Source: Asterella californica (taxonomy: Eukaryota > Streptophyta > Marchantiopsida > Marchantiales > Aytoniaceae). From it: DNA of 64,000 nucleotides. Where the stretch lies: positions 5,729,501-5,793,500 of the forward strand of contig JAYKYS010000001.1 in NCBI GenBank assembly GCA_036924285.1, read 5' to 3'. This document shows, in pieces, positions 30,119-40,559 of this stretch (its first letter is position 1; each line of letters starts with the position of its first letter). The position numbers were made by a program, and so were the translations under genes. Under the pieces are notes generated by a model. The model made no database searches. It was given only the letters and a program-made list of their open reading frames with translations, and was not told the origin of the DNA.

Positions 30119-31442
30119 GCTGAGGTGCCAGTGTTGGAACGGAACGAAGAACCTTGTTTACCTTCGAAAAGTTCACTACAGCACGATTATCACGACGGAA
30201 ATAGACTTTCTAAGCATTGCTTGTGTTTCTGTAATGCAAATTTCTCCTTCAATGTCCAAGAAAGAATACTGGTTATTGGCAGTTAACGGCTTAGCGTGGA
30301 GGGTCTAGGTCTGAGGTTCTTTGTCATTCGTTCGAGAGTGTAAGGTCTGTCTGTCATCAATGGTTGTATGTTGAATCTTTGGGCTGTCCGATTGTCTATC
30401 CATATAGCTTTTTGATCACCTCAGTACCAATTGTTTCACATTCTCCTAGGCAACAATCAGATTAGTTACGTTTTAAGTTAATAGCTGTTGTTGGTCTTGA
30501 ATTTGGAAAGAGAAGTATTACTCCAAATTTTATGATTGTAGATATCTACTTTCATAGCTTGTGTCTTAGCTCCCTCATCATATGTAAGATATATAAGTAA
30601 GAATCAATAAGTCTATTCCAGATCAACCGCTGTGCTCGACGACTTGAACCTTTAACGACATTTCAGCTCCATGTTGACATAAATAGAACTAGAAAGGAAA
30701 AGTGTCTTGTTTATCGATTATGTTGACAGAGCTTGAAGTTCATTCACTTGATAGATTTACATCTGCAAGAATTACATCAGAATCAGAATTCATAGAAGCT
30801 CTCTTTGCAGAATTTTGTGAATCTTCTTGTGAGATACTAGAAGTACAAGTAGTAGTTAATACAATTAAATCTGGGCGTTCTTGTATGTCTTCTTCGTAAG
30901 TGATGTTATCAACTGTTTTTTCTTGAGATCAGTGAGCTAATAAATGGAATCCACAATACTAGCGGAAAAATCTCTTTCACGTTCTAACGCAACGATTAAT
31001 TGATTAAAATGATGTTATATTAGATGTCATTTGTTATGGTTTTTAATATAATTTACTAAAATAATTTACCGACTATTGGATTCGAACCAATGACTCTGAG
31101 TGTATGAAAGAGATACTCTAATCATTGAGTTAAATAGGTTATTATATTTCCACAAACTAATTATAACTATTTATTAACTTTAATAGCATTACCAGAGTGC
31201 CAAGCTCAGAAGTTCTTTGAGGTCACGATATCTTGTTGCTGCTTTATTCCACAAACTGAATATAGAATCTTATCTCCACATATTTAACATAAAACTCCTT
31301 CCATTTCCTCTATCGTGAACAATAGAAGCGACAATTTCTCTCTTGTTTGCTGCAAGGTAAGTTATTTACTTGAACGGACCATGCGATTAAAGTCTTACTC
31401 GACCTGGGATAAAGAGTTTCGACGGGCAATAGTGGTTTATGT
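30119..31442. other. Gene-free stretch right of copia
   Basis: Only short frames lie here (for example 30702-30899), with no motifs. The only structured item is the tRNA-like sequence at 31067-31139. Confidence 0.5.
31067..31139 (-). pseudogene. tRNA-Met(CAU)-like sequence, probably organellar origin
   Basis: The 73 bases on the minus strand run ACCTATTTAACTCAATGATT to ...GGTTCGAATCCAATAGTCGG plus TA. The layout fits a tRNA: near-complete acceptor stem, D-arm, anticodon loop TTCATAC (CAU) and an intact T-arm. It closely resembles chloroplast elongator trnM-CAU as I remember it. Three of the five anticodon-stem pairs are mismatched, so it is most likely a nuclear insert or pseudogene. Confidence 0.55.
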
Positions 31443-31482
31443 GGACGTTACTGCCATATCACGGACGTTACTGCCATATCAC
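31443..31482. repeat. Perfect 20 bp tandem duplication
   Basis: ggacgttactgccatatcac occurs twice head to tail with no change. It lies in non-coding DNA upstream of the coiled-coil ORF copy. Confidence 0.9.
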
Positions 31483-31906
31483 GTAGGTGCATGACACGCG
31501 TGTAAAAAAGATGTCTGCAACATACTACCATTATTTCCTAAACCAGAGAAGAAGCCTTCTTTTTTCTAAGGTACAGTACAACACCATGCACCGTAAGTAA
31601 GCTATTTCCTAAACCATAGAACCAAAACTTTTTTTTAAGACACAATAGGACACCAAGCACTTTATGCTTGTGGCCGCAAGACAGTCCAAGGTGAGAGAAA
31701 GAAGGAGATTGCTTTCAACTTTGCCACAGCTGGACATGCCCACATCAAGAGCTCAAATTGCACGTATATTGTTAATGTAAGCATGTCACTCGAAACTCAC
31801 TATACACTGTCCAAGTCGGACCAAGTAATAGATTTGGCACACGAGTCGGACAGACTAAGCATTCCCAACCTCCGCGGCAACTTGGGAGGAGTCAATTGCT
31901 CGAAAC

Positions 31907-32870
31907 ATGTCGATGCATCCTCGAGGGTTGGTGTTATCGGCAGCAGTGTTGACTGAGGTCAAACCTTACATCAAGGAGTTGGGCCTCAACTTCTTTCTGT
32001 GAGACTGGAACCTCGCGGATCAGGGTATTCTGGAGGAGGTTTGGGCAGCACTGCCTCCTGCAACCGTGTACCTGCGAAGGCAGGGATTGCTCGGGGAAGA
32101 CCATCTTCCTAGACATTGGAGTGGTGACGCAGAGCTTTCCACCGATCAGAAGCAGAGAATCGCAGATACGAGCAAGAGAAGAAGATCATACCGATAATCT
32201 CTGAGAAGTGGTATGTACTTGGAAGTACCACGTGTCTCTTCTTGGAAGATAGACAGAGGAGGAACAGATGGAAGATGGAAGCTTACCGGGAGCCACGGAA
32301 GCATTTTCTGGCGAAGCTATTTCTTCATCTTTTCCCCAAGGGAAAAGCGCCGAAGGTGATGTACCTTGGAGATCAGGACGTGGAGTTCCTAGAAGCAATT
32401 TGGGCCGGAGAAAACATCAACTGGGGCGCCTTCTTCCACACTTACATCCAGGCCGAGTTAGCATACTTGGGCACCTCAGCAGGAGGGCAGCTCACCCTGT
32501 TCTTCTGTTATTTGTACGTGTCCAATAAGGATTTGACAAAAGATCAGTTGGCTAAGTATGGATCAGCAGGACAACACGAGATGAAGGAAGAGATCTCGCA
32601 AGAAGAAGACCGGACAGTGGCCATGTCTTCCCCTCCCACTTTAGTGTCTCAGGTAGGACTGGGCACTCAGCAGAAGATGATTTTGGTGAGAAAAGACGAC
32701 TCCAGTGACACAGAAGACGAGTTGCCGTTGAGGAAGATGAGGCCTAGGAGTGTATCTAGGAAGAGCGCATCTTTCTCAACCATCCACTCTGGATCTGAGT
32801 CGGATTCACAGGAGGACGTGTCGAGCACCAAGATCGTGCAGAAGACAGCTTCTACATTCGAACAGAATAT
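31907..32870 (+). pseudogene. Copy of a repeat-family ORF with acidic C-terminus (family of the 46-53 kb array)
   Basis: Starting at ATGTCGATGCATCCTCGAGG the sequence matches the array units at 46522, 48763 and 51004. Homology begins exactly at the ATG, and the upstream DNA is unrelated. An in-frame TGA (32000-32002) stands where the others have Trp. From 32242 a clean 223-codon frame reads AYREPRKHFLAKLFLHLFPK, LGDQDVEFLEAIW, AELAYLGTSAGGQLTLFFCY and an acidic Ser-rich tail GSESDSQEDVSS. It diverges near 32865. Short repeats of about 60 bp (31503-31565 and 33074-33136) flank the copy. I do not recognise a domain. The repeated, broken occurrence suggests a retrotransposon ORF. Confidence 0.55.
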
Positions 32871-33199
32871 TTGTAAGTTTTCTTTTTGCCAAACAGCATC
32901 CTTAGAATATTAGTTTTTGTCTTTATCTCCAAAGTAAGTTTCAAACAGAATGAGCACGAGTGGCCCACAACCATTTTGTCTTGGCAGGTGACGTTTAGGA
33001 AGCATGTTCAACCACATTTGGAGAACTTTTTTTTGATATTATCAGAAAAATATACCTGTTATATAGAAACACTGTAAGAAAGATGTCTACAACATAATGA
33101 CCATTATCTCTTAAACCATAGAGGAAGCATTCTTTTATGCTCTAAACACGAGAATAACGGAGAAAGAGGAGCTAGAGTTAGCTGAATGTTGCACCAACC

Positions 33200-33560
33200 A
33201 TAAGGTTCAATTTGCTATAGAGGAAGATGGGAGAGATGATAGAGTTCTCAGTCACTACACTAGAGGACATTGGGCTAGAGCTACTACAGAAATCTTGGTG
33301 AAGATAAGAGATCTTGCAGATCCGATGGTTGCTCTCATTGATCATAGATCTGAGATCAACATTGTGTTTAAGGATGTCTACAAGCGAGGAAAATGACCCA
33401 TTGACATAGAGCATGGTTGGATGATCCGAGCAACAAATAACACACGGAGGAACTCTATGGTGCTTGTCCGGAGATAAGGATGAAGGGATGTAGTTACAAA
33501 ACAAAACTTTTTTGTTCAAACACTACTTCGTATTCGATGATTCTTGGACAGTCATACATT
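33200..33560 (+). pseudogene. Gypsy protease fragment
   Basis: The translation includes HYTRGHWARATTEILVKIRD, then MVALIDHRSEINIVF with the DHR triplet at the catalytic site, then KDVYKRGK, a TGA (33394-33396) where the relative has Trp, and PIDIEHGWMIRATNN. It aligns throughout with 2090-1805 of the left element. Confidence 0.75.
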
Positions 33561-33855
33561 ACAATTGTAAGGATGGAGACCAAAGCGTTGGATGATGGAT
33601 CTGTTTATGCTCGGATTAGAAGTTGAGACGGTAAGAGAGCAGTGCAATTCTTGATTGTACCTATTAACCATGAGCGTAATCAAGAATACTTGCGAAGATA
33701 CTTGTGAACTACTTGTGGAGAGGTTTTCTACCTAGAGTCACTCAAGAGTTCAAAGATTTTTGCATCAGGTCACTATAGAGTGAGGGTATAGGGGTACCGA
33801 TATACAAAAGAAAGTACTCTCGCTAGCGGAAGAAAGTATCTTTTGTATAAGAGTT

Positions 33856-35188
33856 ATGGGATTTTTGAGAGTAGATTTGTTTTATACACACATGTTGCTG
33901 ATCTACAGAAGTGAGAGCGGAAGGTTGTGGAAAGAGTTGAAAAGACAAGTGGGTGTGCTTGATGAAGAAGATAGAATAGTGGGTGTTTACTTGAAGATGA
34001 GATTAGAGGATCCTTTGGAAGAGCTTACCAAGATTAGGAAAGAGAGTGAAGATCAACTAGTAGAAATAAATTCTAGAGAGCTCTACTCGATCATAGAATC
34101 ATTTAAAAACCTAAAGTCAAGGTTGAAACCAAGTACAGAACAGTAGATAGAAAGTTAAGCCTGTAGCTCCACCAACCACCAAGTTCAGCAAGCTTCAAAG
34201 GACAAGAGCTTAAGGGATTCTTCCCAAGTGGGTCACAAGTGTACTAAAGCTACACTCAAGGAGTTGAAGATAAGATCTACAGATTTTCTCCTTCCTATTG
34301 AAGAGCGGGAGTTTAGAGGGATGTTGAGTAGACATGGAAAAGCTTCTTCTTTTGAAGCTTCAGAGATAAGACGTAAGAGCTCCGATGATCATCTTTACAA
34401 TTCTACATGCTCCTTGGGACTTGAGTCCAATCTTTGTAACAAGGACTCATCTACCTAAGCTTATGGAGCTCTTGAAGGAGAAGATGAAGATGAAGATTCT
34501 CAAACTTTCATTTGTGCCGTATTCCAGCTGTTGGTTTACAGTGCCTAAAAAGAGTGGAGCGTTACATTTCATTCAATATATGCAGCTAGTGAACCAAGTG
34601 ACCATTAGGAATACAAGGATAGGACCGATTGTAGGAGATTGAAGCATTTGCTAGAAGAGCGATCTACTCCGTACGAGATTTCTGCTCTGGATATGATCAA
34701 TTTCAACTTGCTGAAAGGAGCAAGCTAAGTCCTCATTTGGAGTGCGAGAGGTTGTGATTGTGAGAAATTTGTGTGGATGATTTAGGCGTAGACCTGATCC
34801 AAGTAAGGTAGATGTCATCCAACGGATGAAAAATACTTGTCGTTCTCAATCATAAGTACGGAGCTTCTTAGGAGCTTGTGTGTTCTATCATGTTTGGATT
34901 CCTCACTTCGCACATGTTGCTGATCCTCTGTACGACTTGCTTCTGAAACGCAAGAATTTTAAGTGAGACGAGAAGCACTCAGTGGCAGTTCGAAGGCTAA
35001 AAGAATTGTTGTCTTCCCCACTTGTACTAGGGTGGTAAACTTGTAGTTCTGATCATTGATAGTAGTCTTGTAGTCATTGGATGGGTTGTGGGGCAAGATG
35101 ATGAAGAAGGGAACATGTTTGTTGTGCGGTTCGATGCAAAGGTGTTGAGTGAGCGACATAAGAAGTATCCACAAGTGAAGCGAGAACT
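33856..35188 (+). pseudogene. Gypsy pre-RT spacer, reverse transcriptase and RNase H start
   Basis: 33856-34146 encodes the charged spacer (RLWKELKRQVGVLDEEDRIV). The RT entry is at 34400-34640: LHAPWDLSPIFV, LMELLKEKMKMKIL, YSSCWFTVPKKSGALHFIQ, VNQVTIRNTRIGPIV. The thumb and connection are at 34800-35010 (RSFLGACVFYHVWIPHFAHV, DPLYDLLLKR). RNase H begins at 35040-35188 (GWVVGQDDEEGNMFVVRFDA, KVLSERHKKYPQVKREL). The catalytic YxDD region is degraded, and several stops and shifts are present. The frame breaks at the GAACT insertion point. Confidence 0.75.
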
Positions 35189-35882
35189 TGTGAAGCCTTG
35201 ATTTTTCATTTTTGTTAATTAATTGACTAGTTGTAGACTAAATAAGAAGAATAGGTAGTAAAAGATAGAGGATAGAAGTAGAGTAGTGTTAATTAGAAGT
35301 TTAGTGAAGAAGATTTGCTCTTGTAAAATCAGTTGAAGTTGTGAAGTCAGTTTGGATGGGATTTCTTCATGAATGGATTCTTAGGACGAAGAGCTTTCTA
35401 ACGATATGTTATGCGAGAAAAACGGAGTCTGAATGACGAAGTTATCAAGGATTTAAGAATCGATGAAGTTGGTGGGGTATGACTTCTTCATACTTCGGCC
35501 GAAGAAGAACTTCGTCAGACTGAGAAAAACTCTAACTACGTCATGTGTGACAAAGTCGTGAAGATATATGAGAAAGATGTTAAGTCATTGTCATATCGTG
35601 TCTACAGTGTCAGAAAAGACGAAGAGATCGAGAGAGAAATTGACGAAGAAGTTGATCTTCAACGAAGATTGTTTTGAAGAAAGTAACTATATGTGAGGAG
35701 GTTCTTCAAGAAGTTTCTTCAACTTCATACTTCGTATCTCAAGACTTACTTCGGACTTCAACTTCGTACTATCTTCAACTTCGGACTTCGGACTTCAACT
35801 TCGTACCTTATTTTAACTTCGTACCTATTTCCAACTTCGTACTTCGTACTTCATGACCATCTTCGTATCATATTCAAACTTG

Positions 35883-36333
35883 GAGGTGAAGTTGAACTTG
35901 ACGACTACGAGGCTTCACGACTTGAAGTCTGAGAGAGACACATTGCAGGAACTGCTAGCGATTAAGGATGAAGAACTCAAGAAGGTTTCTCAAGCGAAGG
36001 CGACTGCATAAGAGAAGAAGGACTTCGGAAGAAGAGACTTCGGAAGAAGCGATATAGAAAGAAGAGCTTCGGACGAAGGTGGATGAGATCACAACGACAT
36101 ACTTCGCCATCGAACGCGACGCGACAGAGATGGAGCTACTCCAGCGACTTCGGGCAGAGTTAACGATAGCGCCAGATCTTTCGGCGAAGAGTAAAATAGT
36201 TAGGCTAGCGGAGAGAATCATTCGAGATTTGAAGGAGCTTAGGGAGACGGTTAAGTTTACACTATGCAGTATAGGACAGAAGTTACAGTTAGGTAGAGTA
36301 GATACTGCGGTTCCGCCAAGTGGGGAGTCGTGA
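35883..36333 (+). other. Coiled-coil-like coding remnant inside the solo LTR
   Basis: Broken frames read LHDLKSERDTLQELLAIKD, EELKKVSQAKATA, then from 36079 an 84-codon open stretch MDEITTTYFAIERDATEMEL ending in PPSGES. The heptad-like leucine pattern and high charge suggest a coiled coil. It ends 70 bp before the TATA-like box. Coding material in an LTR's U3 region is seen in some plant elements. Here function is unknown, and one stop and one frameshift interrupt it. Confidence 0.35.
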
Positions 36334-36397
36334 TCATGCGGTCTAGATGTAATCATCTTTTTGTAAAAATGAGATCCGCCATCTTAGGGCGAAGGAG

Positions 36398-36412
36398 TAT
36401 ATAAACGATGCG
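36398..36412 (+). promoter_or_regulatory. TATA-box candidate of the solo LTR
   Basis: GGAGTATATAAACGATG lies about two thirds through the LTR-like insertion, at the place expected of an LTR promoter, with the R-U5-like T-rich region following. It is predicted from sequence only. Confidence 0.4.
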
Positions 36413-37220
36413 ACACTCAGTCATTTTACCTTTTCCATGTTTTTCAGTTTTTGTTTTTTAATTTTCGATTGCGCAAGATTGTGGATGAGTGTGTGAATAA
36501 AGTGGGCGAAGACAAATTTACCTACGAAGGACGTAGTTTGCTGTCGCATGTGTAATTCTGATTGACGAAGGCCCTTGTTGATAACATTGAACGAAGAGAG
36601 TTCAGTGTGAAATTTGACCGAAGGTCACTTCGGCCGAAGTTGAAACTGTATACTTCGAAGGTGTTTGAACGAAGGTCTGAGAACATATTAGTTACTGTGA
36701 AGTGGAGAAGCATAAGTTAAATTGTAAGAAGAGTTCGGAACATGGTGGCTTCGTCTTAAGTCTGCCTTCTTCAAATAAGTGGGATTCTTAAGAGTGAGGA
36801 TTTAGTTGGAAGAACACTTCTTAGGAAGAGTAGGGTTTATTCTTTGAACCTTGATGTGAAATCTGTATTCTTCTATCTTTTCAGAAGAAGACTAGTAACA
36901 TTTCACCAGTATTTTGCTACCTCATTTACTCATACATTTATCTTCTCGAATCTTTTATATGTTTGTTGGAAAGGTCCCTGATCAAAGAACTATTTCATTA
37001 TTGTTTGTATTCGATTCATCAGGTTTTTGCTTGGGTTTGGTTTCTTATTAGACTTGAACTCTCATCCGGATATTATTCCATTCCGTGAGAATAACAAAAA
37101 ACTATCTGAATTATCATGTGACGTTGTAGTATTGTGTTTTGTGTAATTATTAACTGTATTTTTGTGGGAACGATCCTTTATTTACTATTTCCGATACTTT
37201 GTGTTTCTCTGGGTTGTTAC

Positions 37221-37565
37221 AGAACTATGAGGAGTGGTTACATCTATGAAGGCTAAGAAATATTATCTGACTGGACATCGTTGGTAGTGGAGACGGATTG
37301 TTTATCATTGTTGGGAATGATTACAAATTATAACACTCTTGATATTGTCATACTAAGATGGATATCATACATCAAGTCATTGAATCTTGAATTCAAACAC
37401 ATAGTAAGCAAAGATAACCCAGTAATAGATATGTTGTCTCGAGCAAGGTATGAGAGAGAGAAAGATATGATCAAGGATACTAAAGATGTTGGCACTATAG
37501 TCTTTTCTAAGACGCAAAAAGGAGAAGTAGTGTATCCAAAATCATTTCGAATAGGAGCTATATGA
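37221..37565 (+). pseudogene. Gypsy RNase H C-terminal part
   Basis: After the insertion, codons resume with VVTSMKAKKYYLTGHRW and then the open stretch VVETDCLSLLGMITNYNTLD, ILRWISYIKSLNLEFKHIVS, KDNPVIDMLSRARYEREKDM. This is the normal end of a gypsy RNase H, where the DMLSR motif marks the boundary to integrase. Confidence 0.8.
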
Positions 37566-38875
37566 GGATGAATGGATAGATATTAGACGTTATCTTAGCA
37601 CGTTGCTGAAGCACCATGAATGAAGTGATACACATTTCAAACAGATCATACGAAAGGTTTACAACTACCTACTACAAGGTGATTATATGTGGAAGCGATC
37701 TAAGCGAGATGTTGATCTACCACAAAGGGTTGTGTGCAAGAAGGTGATGCAGACATAATTTATCCAGGAGTTCTATGGCAGCTTATGGGCTGGACATCGA
37801 GGTATTTATGCAATCTTTACAACGCTCAAGGAGAGTTACTGGTGGCGTAACATGTACAAAGATGTTGTGAGGTTTATAGAATCGTGTCAGACTTGTCAGA
37901 TGAACTCAGAGATCAGACATCGAGACGGTTTGCATCCTACGTATTCGCTTGCAATCCATTACAAGTGGGTAGTAGATCTGGTTATCATGCTAGTTGAGAT
38001 ATGACAAATGCAGTATTTGGTTCTTGCAGGAGAGGATTTGTCCAATCAAGTAGAAGGACGGGCTTTATGTACATAGTCCACTGAAGGAGTTTGCATATTC
38101 TTGTTAGAGGATGTGATTTGTAGGTAGATTGAGGATGTGTTGAGAAGATTACAGCCAATAGTGCAGAGTTGAATACTCTTGAAGCTAAGCAGTTCTTTGA
38201 GAGATGTGAGGTCAAACTAGCTCTTACTACAAGTGAGTAATGTTAAGAGTGAGAGAGGTCATCCTCCTATTATTAAAGCTTGTAGAGGAAGGGCGAAGGA
38301 GTGGCCGAGGGGGCTTATTGCTGCACGCACAGTTTAGTGATTGGGTATATGCCAACAGAGCTAATGCAAGGATAAAAACCTATCATACACATCGAAGAGT
38401 AAATACTTGCTTGGAACATTATACTTTGGGAGGATAATATGTCTACGGAAGATCTTCTTGCGTTTCTGATTCGTCAATTAGAAAAAAGACCAGAGGACAT
38501 AGAGATTGCAATTGATATGGTTGAAGAATAAGGGTAGGTTTGACGAGCATCATATGACCAAAGGAGATTAAAGAAGACGATTGAGTGTTGGTGTATGATA
38601 GTAGCTTGGACAACCAACACAATGTGTTAAGAAAATTCTCTAAGCGATGGTTTGGAACATATGTGGTTCTTGTTGTACATGACAACACTACATATTCGTT
38701 TCGAGAGCTTGATGAGACAAAGCTCAAAGTTCTAATTGTGGAGAAGCATGTAAAACTCTTCAAGAAGCGAGATGAAAAGATAAGCATGGACGAAGTCGGA
38801 GTGGAGTTTGATCTCTTGAATGACAACGAAGAAGACTTGGTTCTTGAGGATGCTGATAACGACGACGTCATTTAG
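37566..38875 (+). pseudogene. Gypsy integrase with GPY-type C-terminus
   Basis: Zinc-binding and core pieces at 37760-37990 (SLWAGHRGIYAIFTTLKESY, WWRNMYKDVVRFIESCQTCQ, HRDGLHPTYSLAIHYKWVVD) are followed by decayed core at 38000-38330 (STEGVCIFLLEDVICR, KSERGHPPIIKA). The clean 38585-38875 frame holds NVLRKFSKRWFGTYVVLVVH, the GPY/F-type module, and an acidic tail ending LEDADNDDVI. This family carries the GPY module and no PHD finger, unlike the integrase at 14.7-15.9 kb. Confidence 0.8.
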
Positions 38876-38961
38876 GAGGACGAGAAGTTATGTGATGCCG
38901 TCCACAACTTGTCAGTGTTTGTGATGCATGCCGGAGGATGCACAAGTTTAGAAGGGGTGGA

Positions 38962-40353
38962 TGTCGTGTTGTGACACGGCTCACATGTGATTAGTGTAGA
39001 ACTTGTATTGTGATATTTTTTGTTTTTCACAAACCTTTTCATGTAGCTCACCTAACAACATTATTAGGTGTCACGTTCATAATTATCTAGGATGTGAGGT
39101 CGCACGATAATGAGACGTGTCAGCTCAGTGATCGATGAACATTTGCGTGAGTGACTCTTGTTGTAAAAATTAGGTATAAGATAGAGGGTCGAGGGTTCGT
39201 GAGGGCATTCTTCTTTACATGACGTTTCGTGAGTATTTCTTAGTGTCTTACATGAAGGATGTTGTATTTATGGATGGAAGATTGATCCAAGTTCAGAATC
39301 TTCTATTTCCGAATCCGTCCATATCAAGCTTCACTACATCCATCACGATCATTTTTGACAGTGATTCGTTGCCTACTTTGATGACGAGTTCATGAAGAGG
39401 GTGATGGACTTGTCTACTCTATAGGTGACAGACATGGGATGAAAATGACAGACAGGTTCTATCTCCAAATAGTATGAAAATGACAGAACTTTTTTATTTC
39501 TATTCTCATTAGTCAAATCTTAAACAACACCGGAGGAGCGTCAGAACCAATCCCTTTTGAATATTTTCTACTCGTATTGCACGCTTGTGGTCTTCTTCAT
39601 GGCTGGCTGAAAGTGCACTTTGCATGCATATTAGGGCATGTCAAAGCTAAAACAAAAGATTCTCTAACGATCAAAAGAATGATTGCCGTAGTTTGTCTAA
39701 GGCAAGCTTTGTCTAGAGTTGTGTATCGCTCAGAGGGGTGTTTTGAATTGCTATAAGGTTTTTTATTTTTTCATCTTTTGACTTTTTGATAATTCCAATA
39801 AATCTTTGAAGTTCTGAATTTACTTACAATTGAAACTCACTTATGATTTAGAATAAAAGCAAGTTAGAGATGATCACGGTGGTTTTCGATGATTGCATGG
39901 CAGTCATAAAAACATCTGCAGAAAACATCCGTGACCTCTTGGTCGCAACCGTAACACTTGCCCCTAGGAGATGAATATTTCTCAAATATTCTAACTTTGA
40001 TACGCCATATTATTTATATATCGAGAGATGAGGCCCTTTAGCAATCAAAGCATCAGGCATAGCCCTAGCCTAGATTTTTCACTCACGCCATAAGTTTTAT
40101 GTTGTTAAGTATCATTTGCCGGTTTAAATCGATTTTCCATCGAAGACGTCCGATAGTACTTAGGTTTTCTCTGCATTAAACCGGAGCTTTTTATTATTTG
40201 TTTGAAGAAATCTGAAAGTGAGTTCTACATAATGTGTACAGAATCCGGAACATATTGTTTTCGTCGGTAACCTTCCGTTATAGTTTGTGTAATATCAGTA
40301 GTCAAAATATTTTCCAGTCATTCTCATAAACATTAAGTCATAAGAAAACTTTC
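38962..40353. other. 3' LTR start of the gypsy element, then unassigned DNA
   Basis: TGTCGTGTTGTGACACGG follows the purine tract and should be the 3' LTR start. I could not find its other end. Repeated words (ATGAAAATGACAGA at 39436 and 39472) and a short hairpin CACCTAACAACATTATTAGGTG at about 39049-39070 are present. No gene is seen. Confidence 0.45.
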
Positions 40354-40421
40354 ATTCTAAGCAAGATTTGAACCCGGAATCCTCCCCGTATGAAGGCTGA
40401 TAATCTTATCCCTAAAAGAAT
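40354..40421 (-). pseudogene. Second tRNA-like sequence with CAU loop
   Basis: On the minus strand ATTCTTTTAGGGATAAGATT leads to an anticodon-like loop TTCATAC and a B-box-like GGGTTCAAATC, ending near TTAGAAT, which pairs in part with the start. Stems are poor. A degraded tRNA or the head of a tRNA-derived SINE are the options. Confidence 0.3.
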
Positions 40422-40559
40422 ACACATACTCCACAACACATGGATTCTTGGGAGAACTAAATGCTTAACACTCTCAGAAAAATAATAATCACTCGAGAGA
40501 TGTACTTAAATAAGCATCAGGATTGGATATTATATATCGATATTATTTGGACTTTTTTC

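Larger units (their letters stand above)
35189..37220 (+). repeat. LTR-like 2032 bp insertion in gypsy RNase H (probable solo LTR)
   Basis: It begins TGTGAAGCCTTG and ends GGGTTGTTACA, is flanked by perfect GAACT duplications (35184-35188, 37221-37225), and its removal rejoins KKYPQVKREL with the rest of RNase H. No internal LTR pair is seen, so a large solo LTR is the best reading. It contains a TATA-like promoter at about 36401 and, upstream of it, a coding-like coiled-coil stretch (about 35880-36333). The first 1.5 kb is rich in CTTCG/GAAG words. The terminal GGGAACGATCC motif resembles ends of some plant Tat/Athila-type LTRs, which is a weak recollection. Confidence 0.75.
33100..38961 (+). 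mobile_element. Ty3/gypsy element (protease to integrase), decayed and interrupted
   Basis: The plus strand holds, in order, protease, spacer, RT, RNase H and integrase of the same family as the element at 1-5554. The tail HAGGCTSLEGVDVVL and the purine tract AGAAGGGGTGGA before TGTCGTG at 38962 mirror that element's 3' end. Gag is not recognisable upstream. RNase H is split by a 2032 bp insertion (35189-37220) with the 5 bp duplication GAACT. Stops and frameshifts are frequent. Together with the left element it shows what the pol-deleted version has lost. Confidence 0.85.

Noticed and set aside
31440..31490. CRISPR-like direct repeat
   Set aside because: Only two adjacent copies without spacers are present, in a plant nuclear context. 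It is a simple tandem duplication.
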